Source of the DNA: Tardiphaga sp. vice304
GTDB lineage: Bacteria; Pseudomonadota; Alphaproteobacteria; Rhizobiales; Xanthobacteraceae
Assembly: GCF_007018905.1 (NCBI RefSeq)
Contig: NZ_CP041402.1
Coordinates: forward strand, 4,824,001 to 4,888,000
Direction of reading: 5' to 3'
DNA length: 64,000 nucleotides
Of this stretch, positions 1-9,487 are shown piece after piece (the stretch's first letter is position 1; each line of letters begins with the position of its first letter). Position numbers and translations under genes: made by a program. Below the pieces are notes generated by a model that searched no databases, was not told the origin of the DNA, and worked only from the letters and a program-made list of their open reading frames with translations.

Positions 1-622
1 GGTTGCGGGCCTTCATGGTGTCGGGGATCTGCTTCTCGACCAAAGGCGTCCAGACGTAGCCCGGCGAGATGCAATTGCAGGTGATCTTGAAGGTCGCGAG
101 TTCCAGCGCGGCGGTCTTGGTCAGGCCGGCGATGCCGTGCTTTGCTGAGACATAGGCCGACTTGAACGGCGAGGCGACCAGTGAATGCGCGGAAGCCGTG
201 TTGATGATGCGTCCCCAGCCGCGCTTCTTCATGCCGGGGATAGCGGCACGCATGCCGTGGAACGCCGAAGTCAGGTTGATCGCGATGATCGCGTCCCATT
301 TCTCGATCGGGAAATCCTCGATCGGCGAAACGAACTGGATGCCGGCATTGTTGACCAGGATATCCACCGAGCTGAATTTGCTCTCGCCGAGCGCGACCAT
401 CGCGGCGATTTCCGCGGGCTTCGTCATGTCGGCCGGCGAATGGATCGCCTTGACGCCGAAGTCTTTCTCGATCCAGGCGCGTTCCTTCTCGATCTCCTCC
501 GGAGTGCCCATGCCGTTCAGCACGATATTGGCGCCGGCGCCGGCAAAGGCGCGCGCATAGGCCAGACCGATGCCGCTGGTCGAGCCGGTCACGACCGCGA
601 CCTTGCCTGTGAGATTAGCCAT
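1..622 (-). CDS. bdhA: 3-hydroxybutyrate dehydrogenase (partial, 3' end off window)
   Basis: NAD-dependent short-chain dehydrogenase that interconverts 3-hydroxybutyrate and acetoacetate in polyhydroxybutyrate/ketone body use. The translation begins MANLTGKVAVVTGSTSGIG and shows the SDR cofactor motif TGSTSGIG, the NNAG motif and the catalytic Tyr/Lys in SAYVSAKHG. The segment NCISPGYVWTPLVEKQIPD is typical of D-beta-hydroxybutyrate dehydrogenases. The start ATG at 620-622 is preceded by an AGGAGC ribosome site. About 207 of the usual 260 residues lie in the window and the C-terminus runs off the left edge. Assignment to this SDR subfamily rests on overall resemblance. Confidence 0.88.
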   Translation of the reverse strand, partial: MANLTGKVAVVTGSTSGIGLAYARAFAGAGANIVLNGMGTPEEIEKERAWIEKDFGVKAIHSPADMTKPAEIAAMVALGESKFSSVDILVNNAGIQFVSPIEDFPIEKWDAIIAINLTSAFHGMRAAIPGMKKRGWGRIINTASAHSLVASPFKSAYVSAKHGIAGLTKTAALELATFKITCNCISPGYVWTPLVEKQIPDTMKARN

Positions 623-756
623 GGGGATGCTCCTGCGACGTGGGACGCCTGCAGGAAATGGCCGCGCACCCGGCATTCCCTGAGGCAATGAAGAGAACCG
701 CAGCGTGGCGTCCCCGGATCACCCCGTCAACGCCGCCGCTGCAAAGCAGCAGGCGT

Positions 757-1269
757 TTATTTGCTATCGGTCGAGGCCAGGATCATGGTCCAGAACACCT
801 TGTATTTGGTGCCCGGCGCATATGTCGCAGCAATGCCGATCTTGTTGACACCGGATTTCAGCATGTTGGCGCGGTGCGGCGGCGAATCGCGCCAGCCGGA
901 GAAGGCCTCCGCCATGGTGTGATAGCCGGCGGAGATGTTCTCGACGGCCAGCGTCGCCGGATAGCCGCCGGCGTTCAGGCGCTTGGCCAGTGGCGCTTTC
1001 ACGTCGTGGTCCATCTTGTTCTTCTTGGCCATGCTGGTCGACTGGTCTTCGGCCAGCGCCATCAACGCCGGATCGACCGTGACCGGGCCGAGCCCGTTGT
1101 TCTTCCGGTACAGCGAAATCATCGAGGCGGCCGCGACAGGGTCGAGCTTGGCGCCGCCATTGGCCATGCTGAGATACATCGTGGGCTGGTCCGGCGCCGG
1201 AGCCACCATGTCGGCGGCGCAGCCGCCCAGCAGCAAAAATCCCAGAATGGCTGTAGCCACGCGCATCAT
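757..1269 (-). CDS. CAP-domain (SCP/PR1-like, YkwD type) lipoprotein
   Basis: Secreted protein of about 170 residues with a lipoprotein signal (hydrophobic stretch ending in the lipobox LLGGC). It is therefore probably anchored in the membrane facing the periplasm. The rest is a single CAP domain, recognised by VENISAGYHTMAEAF and the signature SPPHRANMLKSGVNKIGIA. Bacterial CAP proteins are common but few have a proven function. The start at 1269 is preferred over the longer frame opening at 1308 because it begins the signal peptide and follows a GGGGG ribosome-binding stretch. It stands alone between bdhA and cysA. Confidence 0.85.
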   Translation of the reverse strand: MMRVATAILGFLLLGGCAADMVAPAPDQPTMYLSMANGGAKLDPVAAASMISLYRKNNGLGPVTVDPALMALAEDQSTSMAKKNKMDHDVKAPLAKRLNAGGYPATLAVENISAGYHTMAEAFSGWRDSPPHRANMLKSGVNKIGIAATYAPGTKYKVFWTMILASTDSK

Positions 1270-1349
1270 CGGCAATCCCCCGTACAGAGGGCGTTTGTTG
1301 CACACCAACCGTGGCTGAAAGGTGAAGAATGGCGGCGAACGTGGCCGCC

Positions 1350-2405
1350 CTACTCGCGGCCGGCAAAAATCCGGTAGCGCCGGGGTTGCAGGCTGACGAG
1401 GTCGCCGGTGGCGAGGTTGCGGTCGCGCGGGGCGTCGATCTCGACCATCGTGTCACCGGCGCCGGACAGCGCAATGTCGGCCCGCTGGATCGGGCCGAAG
1501 GTGCGGACGCGCCGCACCGTGCCTTCCAGCGCGCCATCGGTGGCGGCTTCGCCGACCGGCCCGACATTCATGTCGTGACGGCGCACGAACAGTTTCGACG
1601 GACCCGACACAGCACCCGCATCGACGTTCAGGAGCTTGTCGCCGAGCCGGACCTGCCCATCGCTGACATCGACCGGCAGCATGATCGACTCGCCGATAAA
1701 GGAATGCACGAAAGCGGTGGCCGGATGGTCGTAGACCTCGCCGGGAGTGCCGATCTGCTCAATGCGGCCCTTGTCCATCACCACCACGCGGTTGGCGACT
1801 TCCAGCGCCTCTTCCTGGTCGTGGGTGACGAAGATCGACGTGACGTTGATCTCCTCGTGCAGCGTGCGCAGCCACTGCCGCAGTTCCTTGCGCACCTTGG
1901 CATCGAGCGCACCGAACGGTTCGTCGAGCAGCAGGATGCGCGGCTCGATGGCCAGCGCACGCGCCAGCGCAATGCGCTGGCGCTGGCCGCCGGAGAGCTG
2001 GCTGGGATAACGACTGGCCAGCCAGTCCAGCTGGACGAGGTCGAGCAGTTCCTTGACGCGGGCGCGGATCGCCGCCTCGTCCTTGCGGATCGCGCGCGGC
2101 TGCACGCGCAGACCGAAGGCGACGTTCTCGAATACCGTCATGTGGCGGAACAGCGCATAATGCTGGAACACGAAGCCGACGTGGCGCTCACCGGCGCCGC
2201 GCGCCAGCGCATTCTCGCCGTCGAACGAGACCTCCCCGGAATCCGGCCAGTCGAGCCCGGCAATGATCCGCAGCAGCGTGGTCTTGCCGGAGCCGGAAGG
2301 CCCCAGCAGCGCCAGCAGCTCGCCATTGGCGACCTTCAGATCGACGTTGTCGAGCGCGGCGAAGGCGCCGTATTTCTTGACAATGTTTTTGACTTCAATC
2401 GCCAC
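1350..2405 (-). CDS. cysA: Sulfate/thiosulfate ABC transporter ATP-binding protein
   Basis: ATPase that powers sulfate/thiosulfate import. The 351 residues show Walker [10 protein letters not shown] near residue 35, the ABC signature [14 protein letters not shown], Walker [13 protein letters not shown] and the H-loop [12 protein letters not shown]-terminal regulatory/TOBE-like region of about 110 residues follows. It is last in the run sbp-cysT-cysW-cysA and its start overlaps the cysW stop by 11 bp. It is the only cysA in the window, so it may also energise the second permease pair at 10.7-12.4 kb. Confidence 0.96.
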   Translation of the reverse strand: MAIEVKNIVKKYGAFAALDNVDLKVANGELLALLGPSGSGKTTLLRIIAGLDWPDSGEVSFDGENALARGAGERHVGFVFQHYALFRHMTVFENVAFGLRVQPRAIRKDEAAIRARVKELLDLVQLDWLASRYPSQLSGGQRQRIALARALAIEPRILLLDEPFGALDAKVRKELRQWLRTLHEEINVTSIFVTHDQEEALEVANRVVVMDKGRIEQIGTPGEVYDHPATAFVHSFIGESIMLPVDVSDGQVRLGDKLLNVDAGAVSGPSKLFVRRHDMNVGPVGEAATDGALEGTVRRVRTFGPIQRADIALSGAGDTMVEIDAPRDRNLATGDLVSLQPRRYRIFAGRE

Positions 2406-3264
2406 GCGGTTGTCCCTCGTCGAGATGCCGTTCCAGAATGGTTTTCGCCACCAGCGTGATCAGCGCAAGCATGGCCAGCAAGGATGCGATCGCAAAGGCG
2501 GCGACGAACTGATATTCATTATAGAGGATTTCCACCAGCAGCGGCATGGTGTTGGTCTCGCCGCGAATATGGCCGGACACTACCGACACCGCGCCGAACT
2601 CGCCCATCGCCCGCGCATTGCATAGCAGCACGCCATAGAGCACGCCCCATTTGATATTGGGCAAAGTGACGCGGAAGAAGGTCTGCAGCCCGGAGGCGCC
2701 GAGCGAAATCGCGGCCTCCTCCTCCTGCGTGCCCTGCTCCTGCATCAGCGGAATCAGCGCGCGCGCAACAAAGGGAAAGGTCACGAAGGTGGTGGCCAGC
2801 GCGATGCCGGGCACGGCGAACAGGATCGGGATGTTGTTAGCCATCACCCACGGCCCGAAAAAGCCCTGCGCGCCGAACAACAGCACGAAGACCAGGCCGG
2901 AGATCACCGGGCTCACCGAAAACGGCAGGTCGATCAGCGAGATCAGCATGGTCTTGCCGCGGAAATCGAACTTGGCGATGGCCCAGGCGGCCATCACGCC
3001 GAATACCAGATTGATGCCGACCGAGATCGCCGCGACGATCAGCGTCAGCCGGATCGCGGACCACGCTTCCGGATCGGACAGCGCCTGAAAATACGCCCCG
3101 ATGCCGCGCGAAAACGCCTGGCTGAATACCAGCACCAGCGGCAGCACCACGAACACCACCAGGAAGGCGATCGCCAGCGCGATGATGATCCAGCGGATCC
3201 AGCCGGGCTCGGTCCGCGCGTCGTCTCGCGCCTGAATCTCGAGGGAGCGTTGCGTCATTGCCAT
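2395..3264 (-). CDS. cysW: Sulfate ABC transporter permease CysW
   Basis: Inner-membrane permease subunit of about 289 residues that pairs with CysT. It has about six hydrophobic segments and the binding-protein-dependent permease loop [27 protein letters not shown] (the EAA motif that contacts CysA). [15 protein letters not shown] is a CysW hallmark. The start chosen is ATG 3262-3264 (MAMTQRS), 5 bp after the cysT stop. The open frame continues far upstream, but only as a shadow of cysT. Confidence 0.95.
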   Translation of the reverse strand: MAMTQRSLEIQARDDARTEPGWIRWIIIALAIAFLVVFVVLPLVLVFSQAFSRGIGAYFQALSDPEAWSAIRLTLIVAAISVGINLVFGVMAAWAIAKFDFRGKTMLISLIDLPFSVSPVISGLVFVLLFGAQGFFGPWVMANNIPILFAVPGIALATTFVTFPFVARALIPLMQEQGTQEEEAAISLGASGLQTFFRVTLPNIKWGVLYGVLLCNARAMGEFGAVSVVSGHIRGETNTMPLLVEILYNEYQFVAAFAIASLLAMLALITLVAKTILERHLDEGQPRGD

Positions 3265-3269
3265 CGCGC

Positions 3270-4106
3270 TCAATGGGCCGGCACGCGGGTCTGCGCCCAG
3301 CGCTGAATCCGGTTGATGGCGAAGATGATGAGGAAAGATGCCAGCAACATGACGACCGCAATCGCGGTGGCGTCGGCATAGCGGTATTCCGACAGCCGGA
3401 TCACGATCAACAGCGGCGCGATCTCGGAAATGTTCGGCAGATTGCCGGCGATGAAAATCACCGAACCATATTCGCCGACCGCGCGCGCGAAGGCCAATGC
3501 AAAGCCAGTCAGCATCGCCGGCACCAGACTGGGCACGATCACGCGAAACACCGTATGCCAGCGATTGGCGCCGAGGCTGGCGGCGGCCTCCTCGATCTCC
3601 TTGTCGAGATCGAGCAATACCGGCTGCACGGTTCGCACGACGAAGGGGATGCCGATGAATATCATTGCGATGAAGATGCCGACCGGGGTGAACGCCACCT
3701 TGATGCCGAGTTCGGCGAGCGGCGCACCGAGCCAGCCCTTTTGCGCAAACAGAGCGGTGAGCGCGACGCCGGCCACGGCGGTCGGCAGCGCGAAGGGAAC
3801 ATCGACGATGGCATCGAACAGCCGGCGGCCGGGAAAGCGGTAGCGCACCAGCGCCCAGACGATCACCATGCCCATCACCAGATTGACCAGCGCGGCAAGG
3901 AAGGCGAGACCGAAGGAGATCTTCAGGGCGTTCATGGTGCGACGGCTGGTCAGGATTCCCCAGAATTGCTCGAAGCTCAGTTCGAAGGTCTTGAGGAACA
4001 GGCCGGCGAGCGGGATCAGCACGATGATCGACAGCCACATCAGCGTCAGGCCCATCGTCAGGCCGAACCCCGGCAGCGTGTTTCGTCGTCTTATTCCCCC
4101 GCTCAC
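3270..4106 (-). CDS. cysT: Sulfate ABC transporter permease CysT (CysU)
   Basis: The 278-residue permease partner of CysW, with about six transmembrane segments. The EAA loop reads [23 protein letters not shown], and [15 protein letters not shown] is characteristic of CysT/CysU. It begins [15 protein letters not shown], 27 bp downstream of the binding-protein stop, and is followed after 5 bp by cysW. This implies one transcript and coupled translation. Confidence 0.95.
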   Translation of the reverse strand: MSGGIRRRNTLPGFGLTMGLTLMWLSIIVLIPLAGLFLKTFELSFEQFWGILTSRRTMNALKISFGLAFLAALVNLVMGMVIVWALVRYRFPGRRLFDAIVDVPFALPTAVAGVALTALFAQKGWLGAPLAELGIKVAFTPVGIFIAMIFIGIPFVVRTVQPVLLDLDKEIEEAAASLGANRWHTVFRVIVPSLVPAMLTGFALAFARAVGEYGSVIFIAGNLPNISEIAPLLIVIRLSEYRYADATAIAVVMLLASFLIIFAINRIQRWAQTRVPAH

Positions 4107-4133
4107 CCGTCCCCCTGTATTTCTGCGCTTCGC

Positions 4134-5138
4134 TCAGTTCTTGTAGATCTGGTCGAACACGCCGCCTTCGCTGAAATGGGACCTCTGCGCCTTGGTCCAG
4201 CCGCCGAACACGTCGTCGATCGTGAACATTTCCACCTTGGCGAACGACTTCTCGTACTCCCTGGCAATCTCCACGTCGCGCGGACGGTAGGAGTTGCGCG
4301 CGGCGATTTCCTGGCCTTCGCGCGTATACCAGTATTTCAGATAGGCCTCCGCGGCGGCGCGGGTACCCTTCTTGTCGGCGACCACGTCAACCACCGACAC
4401 CGGCGGTTCGGCTAGGATCGACAGCGGCGGCGACACGATCTCGAACTTGTCCTTACCAAATTCCTTCTGCGCGAGGAACGCTTCATTTTCCCACGCCAGC
4501 AGCACGTCACCGACGCCACGCTCGACGAACGTCACGGTCGAGCCGCGCGCGCCGGTGTCGAGCACCGGAACGTTCTGGTAGAGGTCGCGGACGAACTTCT
4601 TTGCTTTATCCTCGGAGCCATATTTCTTCAGCGCAAAGCCCCAGGCGGCGAGGTAATTCCAGCGCGCGCCGCCGGAGGTCTTCGGGTTGGGCGTGACCAC
4701 GCTGACGCCGGACTTGATCAGGTCGTCCCAGTCCTTGATGCCCTTGGGGTTGCCCTTGCGCACCAGGAACACGATGGTCGATGTATAGGGCGAGGCGTTC
4801 TGCGGCAGCCGCTGCTGCCATTCGGCGGGCAGCATCTTCTTCGCGGCGATGGCGTCGATGTCATAGGCCAGTGCCAGCGTTACCACATCGGCCTGCAAGC
4901 CGTCGATCACGGCGCGCGCCTGGGAACCGGAGCCGCCGTGCGACTGCCTGATCGCAATGGTCTTGCCAGTTTCCTTCTGATAGGCGGCGGAAAAGGCCTT
5001 GTTGAATTCGGCATAGAGTTCGCGCGTCGGATCGTAGGAGACGTTGAGCAGCGACACGTCCGCGGCTAAAGCCGAGCCGGCACACAGCAGCGCGGCAATT
5101 GCGGGAATAAAACGGCGAAATGAACCACGCAAGATCAT
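4134..5138 (-). CDS. sbp: Periplasmic sulfate-binding protein (Sbp type)
   Basis: Periplasmic receptor that delivers sulfate to CysTWA. A signal peptide ending near ALAAD precedes [16 protein letters not shown]. Binding-site segments [25 protein letters not shown] and [16 protein letters not shown] match the Sbp (sulfate) branch rather than the CysP branch. Start ATG 5136-5138 is chosen because GGAG lies 6 nt upstream. It also leaves a normal signal peptide, whereas the frame open to 5231 adds an implausible N-terminal extension. Length is 334 residues, normal for the family. A 159-bp gap separates it from the sulfite reductase genes, so it may have its own promoter. Confidence 0.93.
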   Translation of the reverse strand: MILRGSFRRFIPAIAALLCAGSALAADVSLLNVSYDPTRELYAEFNKAFSAAYQKETGKTIAIRQSHGGSGSQARAVIDGLQADVVTLALAYDIDAIAAKKMLPAEWQQRLPQNASPYTSTIVFLVRKGNPKGIKDWDDLIKSGVSVVTPNPKTSGGARWNYLAAWGFALKKYGSEDKAKKFVRDLYQNVPVLDTGARGSTVTFVERGVGDVLLAWENEAFLAQKEFGKDKFEIVSPPLSILAEPPVSVVDVVADKKGTRAAAEAYLKYWYTREGQEIAARNSYRPRDVEIAREYEKSFAKVEMFTIDDVFGGWTKAQRSHFSEGGVFDQIYKN

Positions 5139-5297
5139 GGTGATCTCCATCAGCGAGACGACGGAAGCGCCATCCGGGAATGCGCCAGACTCGTCAAGAC
5201 GGAACGCGAAGTCAACGAAACCAGATTTCAATGTTAGCAGAATGACGGCGACAATATGCTGTCAATATGTCCGAGCACGGGTGCCACCTTCCACTGC

Positions 5298-5810
5298 CTA
5301 GCTGGCGCTCTCCGAATGCCGCAACTGCATGCGGCGATGCAGCGCGGTGATGCGGCCGTCGCCGGTCGGCTGATAGAACACCGTATAGCGCTGGGCGGTG
5401 GCAAGGAAGGCCTCCGCATCGGCGTGCTTGACGACCTCGAAAGCATCAAAGCCGGCGCGCAGCATGAACACGAACTGATCGCGCAGCACCTGCCCGGTAG
5501 CGCGCATCTCGCCCTTGTAGCCGTAGCGCTCGCGCAGCAGCCGCGCTTGGCTGTAGGCGCGACCGTCGCGAAAGCTCGGAAACACCAGTGCCACCACTGC
5601 GAGGCGATCGAGCCACGGCACGAGATCGTCGAGATCACGGTTGTTGGGCCAGATCACGCCGGTCGGGCTGTTGCGCGCGACCAGCGCCTCGGGGTCGGCC
5701 AGAAACCGCGAAGCCGGAATCAGCGCCGCGCCGTGGACGGGAATTTCCTGATCTTCACCGACGTGAATGAAGGTGTCGGCGGCGACCGTGCCGTTCTTAA
5801 CGAGTGGCAT
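5298..5810 (-). CDS. DUF934 protein, sulfite reductase operon partner
   Basis: A 170-residue soluble protein of the DUF934 family, recognised by VWPNNRDLDDL, LALVFPSFRDGRAYSQARLLRERYG-type sequence and LRDQFVFMLRAGFDAFEV. The family has no established biochemical activity but is commonly encoded beside assimilatory sulfite reductase in proteobacteria. The start at 5810 (MPLVKNG) overlaps the cysI stop by 14 bp, which points to translational coupling. A role in maturing the reductase or feeding it electrons is only inference. Confidence 0.88.
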   Translation of the reverse strand: MPLVKNGTVAADTFIHVGEDQEIPVHGAALIPASRFLADPEALVARNSPTGVIWPNNRDLDDLVPWLDRLAVVALVFPSFRDGRAYSQARLLRERYGYKGEMRATGQVLRDQFVFMLRAGFDAFEVVKHADAEAFLATAQRYTVFYQPTGDGRITALHRRMQLRHSESAS

Positions 5811-7452
5811 AGACGCGCTCCTTGAAGGGCTCGACGCCGAGCCGCGCCACGGCCTCGACAAACAATTCATCCGGTCGCTGGCGTAGCGCCAGATAGGCCT
5901 CGACGATATCCTCGATCACATCGGCGACTTCGGCATAGGGCACCGCGGGGCCGATCAGCGTGCCGACCACGGCATGCTCATCGGCGCGGCCGCCGATGGT
6001 GATCTGGTAATATTCCTCGCCGTTTTTCTCGACGCCGAGAATGCCGATATGGCCGACATGGTGATGACCGCAGGCATTGATGCAGCCGGAAATGTTGACG
6101 TGCAACCGGCCGATCAAATTGGCAGTGTGGTGGTTGGCGAAGCGCCGCGTCAGTTCCTGCGCGATCGGGATCGAGCGGGTGTTGGCGAGCGAGCAGTAAT
6201 CCAGCCCCGGGCAGGCGATGATATCGGTGACCAGATTGACGTTCGGCGTGGCGACGCCGATCTTGTCGAGCGCCTTCCACAGCGCCGGCAGGTCCTTCTG
6301 CGCGACATGCGGCAGCGCGAGATTCTGCTCATGGCCGACCCGGATCTCACCGAACGAATATTTTTCGGCGAGATCGGCGATGGCATCCATCTGGTCGGCG
6401 GTGGCGTCGCCCGGCGGACCGCCGATCGGCTTCAGCGATAGCGTCACGATCGAATAGCCGGGCAGTCTGTGCGGCGCGACCGAGTTGAGCCGCCAGGCTT
6501 CGAACGCCGGATCGGCGGAAGCCGATCGCACTTCGTCCGGCAGGTCGGTGAGGGTCTCGTAATGCGGGTAGATGAAGCGCGCGCGAATATCCTCGACAAC
6601 TTCCGCGTCGAGCGACAATGCGGTGTCGCGCATCGCCAGCCATTCGTCCTCGACTTCCCGGGCAAATTTCTCGATGCCGAGCTCATGGACCAGAATCTTG
6701 ATGCGCGCCTTGTAGATGTTGTCGCGGCGGCCGTACTGGTTGTAGACGCGCAAAATCGCCTCGACATAGCCGAGCAGATCGCGGCCGTGCACGAAGGGTT
6801 TGATTGGCTTGCCGATGAACGGCGTGCGGCCGAGACCGCCGCCGACCAGCACCTCGAAGCCGGTCTCGCCGGCGTCGTTCCTGTGCAGCCGCAGGCCGAT
6901 GTCGTGAACCTTGATCGCCGCGCGATCATGCGCGGATGCTGTGATGGCAAACTTGAACTTGCGCGGCAGGAACGAGAATTCCGGATGCATGGTGGAATAT
7001 TGCCGCAGCAATTCGCACCAGATCCGCGGGTCTTCGACCTCGCCGGGTGCTACGCCGGCCCATTGATCGGTGGTGATGTTGCGCGTGCAATTGCCCGAGG
7101 TCTGCATCGCGTGGATGCCGACCGAGGCCAGATCTTCCAGCGCGTCCGGCAGGTCGGACAAAGCGATCCAGTTGAACTGGATGTTCTGCCGCGTGGTGAA
7201 GTGGCCGTAGCCGCGGTCGTAGCGCCTGGCCACATGCGCCATCTTGCGCAGCTGCGCCGACGACAGCGTGCCATAAGGGATCGCCACGCGGAACATATAG
7301 GCGTGCAGCTGCAGATAGACGCCGTTCATCAGGCGCAGCATCTTGAACTCGTCTTCGGTGAGTTCGCCGGCCAACCGGCGTTTCACCTGGTCGCGGAATT
7401 CGGAGACGCGCTCGTTGATCAGCGTGCGGTCGATTTCGTCATACGTGTACAT
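5797..7452 (-). CDS. cysI: Assimilatory nitrite/sulfite reductase, siroheme-[4Fe-4S] (CysI type)
   Basis: Cytoplasmic enzyme of 551 residues that reduces sulfite to sulfide by six electrons. The four cysteines that hold the coupled [4Fe-4S]-siroheme centre are visible in ACPGLDYCSLANTRS and SGCINACGHHHVGHIGI. The ferredoxin-like half-domains are recognised by GYGHFTTRQNIQFNW and the CTRNITTD region. There is no flavoprotein (cysJ) gene nearby, which fits a ferredoxin-dependent enzyme. Nitrite reduction cannot be excluded from sequence alone. The siroheme synthase upstream and sulfate transport genes downstream favour sulfite. Confidence 0.93.
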   Translation of the reverse strand: MYTYDEIDRTLINERVSEFRDQVKRRLAGELTEDEFKMLRLMNGVYLQLHAYMFRVAIPYGTLSSAQLRKMAHVARRYDRGYGHFTTRQNIQFNWIALSDLPDALEDLASVGIHAMQTSGNCTRNITTDQWAGVAPGEVEDPRIWCELLRQYSTMHPEFSFLPRKFKFAITASAHDRAAIKVHDIGLRLHRNDAGETGFEVLVGGGLGRTPFIGKPIKPFVHGRDLLGYVEAILRVYNQYGRRDNIYKARIKILVHELGIEKFAREVEDEWLAMRDTALSLDAEVVEDIRARFIYPHYETLTDLPDEVRSASADPAFEAWRLNSVAPHRLPGYSIVTLSLKPIGGPPGDATADQMDAIADLAEKYSFGEIRVGHEQNLALPHVAQKDLPALWKALDKIGVATPNVNLVTDIIACPGLDYCSLANTRSIPIAQELTRRFANHHTANLIGRLHVNISGCINACGHHHVGHIGILGVEKNGEEYYQITIGGRADEHAVVGTLIGPAVPYAEVADVIEDIVEAYLALRQRPDELFVEAVARLGVEPFKERVYATR

Positions 7453-7464
7453 GATACGATAGCC

Positions 7465-7779
7465 TTACGCCGGAACCGGCAGGTCGATGGTGACGCCTAC
7501 CGAGCGTATCTGTTCGCGCAGATTGCCGGGGCCAATGGCGCCGTGGGCGTCGAGCACGACCGGCGCGATGTAGGGGCCGATGGCGCCGACATCGTCGGCG
7601 GCGGATTCGGTGAGCAGCGCGCGCGCCTCATCGGCGGTACGCACCACGACGGCATCGGACAGGTCGGTGCTCCAGCCGCAAGCGGCGTTGCGCCAGATCA
7701 CCACGCCATCCGCGGCGCGGTTGGCGGTGACGACAGAAGGTCCGGTGATCTTGATCTTTTGTTGCAGCGGAGAGGTCAT
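7465..7779 (-). CDS. DUF2849 protein between cysG and cysI
   Basis: Small soluble protein of 104 residues (MTSPLQQKIKITGPSVVTAN...) resembling the DUF2849 family of alphaproteobacteria, found next to sulfite reductase genes. Its function is unknown. Its ATG overlaps the cysG stop in an ATGA and its stop lies 12 bp before cysI. It is therefore co-translated with siroheme synthesis and use. No cofactor-binding cysteine cluster is visible; only a single Cys appears, in NAACGWSTDL. Confidence 0.82.
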   Translation of the reverse strand: MTSPLQQKIKITGPSVVTANRAADGVVIWRNAACGWSTDLSDAVVVRTADEARALLTESAADDVGAIGPYIAPVVLDAHGAIGPGNLREQIRSVGVTIDLPVPA

Positions 7780-9206
7780 TCGGCAGCTACCAGAAGTTCG
7801 GAAATCTGTTGCGGGAGGTCGGAGGCGCGCCACGGCGCGGAATGTGCCACGACATCGCCGATGATCAGGATGGCCGGACCGGAATCAATCTGCGCGACCA
7901 GCGACACCAGATTTTCCAGCGTGCCGACGGCGGCCTGCGATTCCGGCCGCGTCACGCGCGCGAATACACCGACCGGCGTCTGCGGCGAGCGGCCGGCGGC
8001 GAGCAACCCGGCGCGCACCGAGGGCGCGGCGGTCATGCCCATATAGACCACGACCGTCATCTTCTCGTCGGTCAGCGCGCCCCAGTCGACGGTTTCCGCG
8101 TCACGCGCCTTGTGCGCGGTGAGGAAGGTCAGACGCAGCGCCTCGTGGCGGAAAGTCAGCGGCACTTCGTACTGCGCGGCGCCGCCGAGCCCGGCGGTGA
8201 TGCCGGGGATCACGGAGAAGGCAACGCCCGCCTCGCGCAGCGCCACGATCTCCTCGCCGCCGCGGCCGAAGATGAAACAGTCGCCGCCCTTCAGCCGAAC
8301 CGCGCGCTGGCCGGCGCGGCCGGCCTCGATCAGCAATTTATTGACGGCGTCCTGGCCGATGCCGGGCTTGCCGACGCGGCGGCCGACCGGAATGCGCGAG
8401 GCGTCGCGGCGGATGCGGTCGAGAATTTCGGCCGAGACCAGTTCGTCGTAGAACACCACGTCGGCATCCTGCAGCGCGCGCAGCGCCTTGATGGTGAGGA
8501 GATCGGGATCGCCCGGCCCGGCGCCGACCAAAGTGACATGGCCCTGCGTCGCTGCGGTGACGGTGGTGCCGGCATAGCCGACCGGGTCCTTGATCCCCTG
8601 CAGCGCGGCTTCCGCCTCCTGCGACTTGCCGGCCAGCACCAGTGCGCCGATCGGTCCATCGACGATGCGCTCCCAGAACCGTCGGCGCAGCGACATGTCC
8701 GCGAGATGCGCCGACATCGGCTTGCGCCAGCGGCCGATGAAGGAGGCCAGATCGCCGATCCTGGCCGGCAGCAGCGCCTCGATGCTTTCGCGGACCCGGC
8801 GCGCCACCACGGGCGAGGAGCCGCCGGTGCCGATCGCCACCACCACATCGCCGCGGTCGACGATCGCCGGGAAGATGAAGGTGGAATTGGCCAGATCGTC
8901 CATCACATTGACCGGCAGGCCGATCGCCTTGGCCCGGGCAGACATCGCCTCCCCCACGGCGCCCGCCCCGGCGCACAGGATGGCAACCAGGCCCGACAGG
9001 TCGGCGTCGAGCGGATCGCCGTCGGCGAATTCGATACGGTCGACGCCGTCGAGCCCGGCGGTGTCGCGGTTGCCGTCGATCGCGTACCAGCGGATCCGGG
9101 CGCCGGCGGCCAGCAGCAGCCGCAGCTTGGCGCGCACGAGTTCACCCGCGCCCACCAACAGGATCGGCCCGGCCTGCATATCGAGGAATACCGGAAGAAA
9201 TCGCAT
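7776..9206 (-). CDS. cysG: Siroheme synthase, fused CysG
   Basis: Bifunctional/trifunctional enzyme of 476 residues. The N-terminal part (about 1-200) is a precorrin-2 dehydrogenase/sirohydrochlorin ferrochelatase with the NAD-binding LLVGAGELVRAKLRLLLAAG. The C-terminal part (about 215-470) is a uroporphyrinogen-III C-methyltransferase with VTLVGAGPGDPDLLTIKA and RLKGGDCFIFGRGGEE. It supplies siroheme to the CysI reductase two genes downstream. Start 9206 (MRFLPVF) is preferred to the longer frame, which reaches into the AT-rich divergent promoter region. Confidence 0.94.
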   Translation of the reverse strand: MRFLPVFLDMQAGPILLVGAGELVRAKLRLLLAAGARIRWYAIDGNRDTAGLDGVDRIEFADGDPLDADLSGLVAILCAGAGAVGEAMSARAKAIGLPVNVMDDLANSTFIFPAIVDRGDVVVAIGTGGSSPVVARRVRESIEALLPARIGDLASFIGRWRKPMSAHLADMSLRRRFWERIVDGPIGALVLAGKSQEAEAALQGIKDPVGYAGTTVTAATQGHVTLVGAGPGDPDLLTIKALRALQDADVVFYDELVSAEILDRIRRDASRIPVGRRVGKPGIGQDAVNKLLIEAGRAGQRAVRLKGGDCFIFGRGGEEIVALREAGVAFSVIPGITAGLGGAAQYEVPLTFRHEALRLTFLTAHKARDAETVDWGALTDEKMTVVVYMGMTAAPSVRAGLLAAGRSPQTPVGVFARVTRPESQAAVGTLENLVSLVAQIDSGPAILIIGDVVAHSAPWRASDLPQQISELLVAAE

Positions 9207-9487
9207 CGACGCTCCGCTGCCCCGATTCCGGGGTTGACTGGAATTATTTTCTATATATCCATCGATCAGGCCACGCAAAGAGAATTATATTTCTACTTCG
9301 GCGCGTCCGCACTATAGAATTTTTGCCTTCAATCGCCAAGCGCAGCAGGTGTTTTATTCTCGAGCGCAATCGCCGGGCTTGGCGACTGCGCGAACGGACC
9401 TCTTGCGATGCAACGATTCAGCCAACTGCCGCGTCAATCCGGGCCGGGACAAATGGTCCCACCCAGCCGTCAACAAGGGGATCCCTC
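9207..9487. promoter_or_regulatory. Divergent cysG/cysP control region with AT-rich direct repeats
   Basis: This 281-bp gap separates the minus-strand cysG run from plus-strand cysP. In a GC-rich genome it carries an AT-rich patch with two near-identical direct repeats, GAATTATTTTCTA (9241-9253) and GAATTATATTTCTA (9282-9295), spaced 41 bp start to start. An inverted TATAGAATT follows at about 9314-9322. The arrangement looks like operator sites for a sulfur-status regulator acting on both directions. The regulator is not identified. Confidence 0.45.

Noticed and set aside
5139..5297. Direct repeats ACAATATG/TCAATATG near 5250-5270 as an sbp operator.
   Set aside because: The match is short and imperfect, and not shared with the cysG/cysP repeats.
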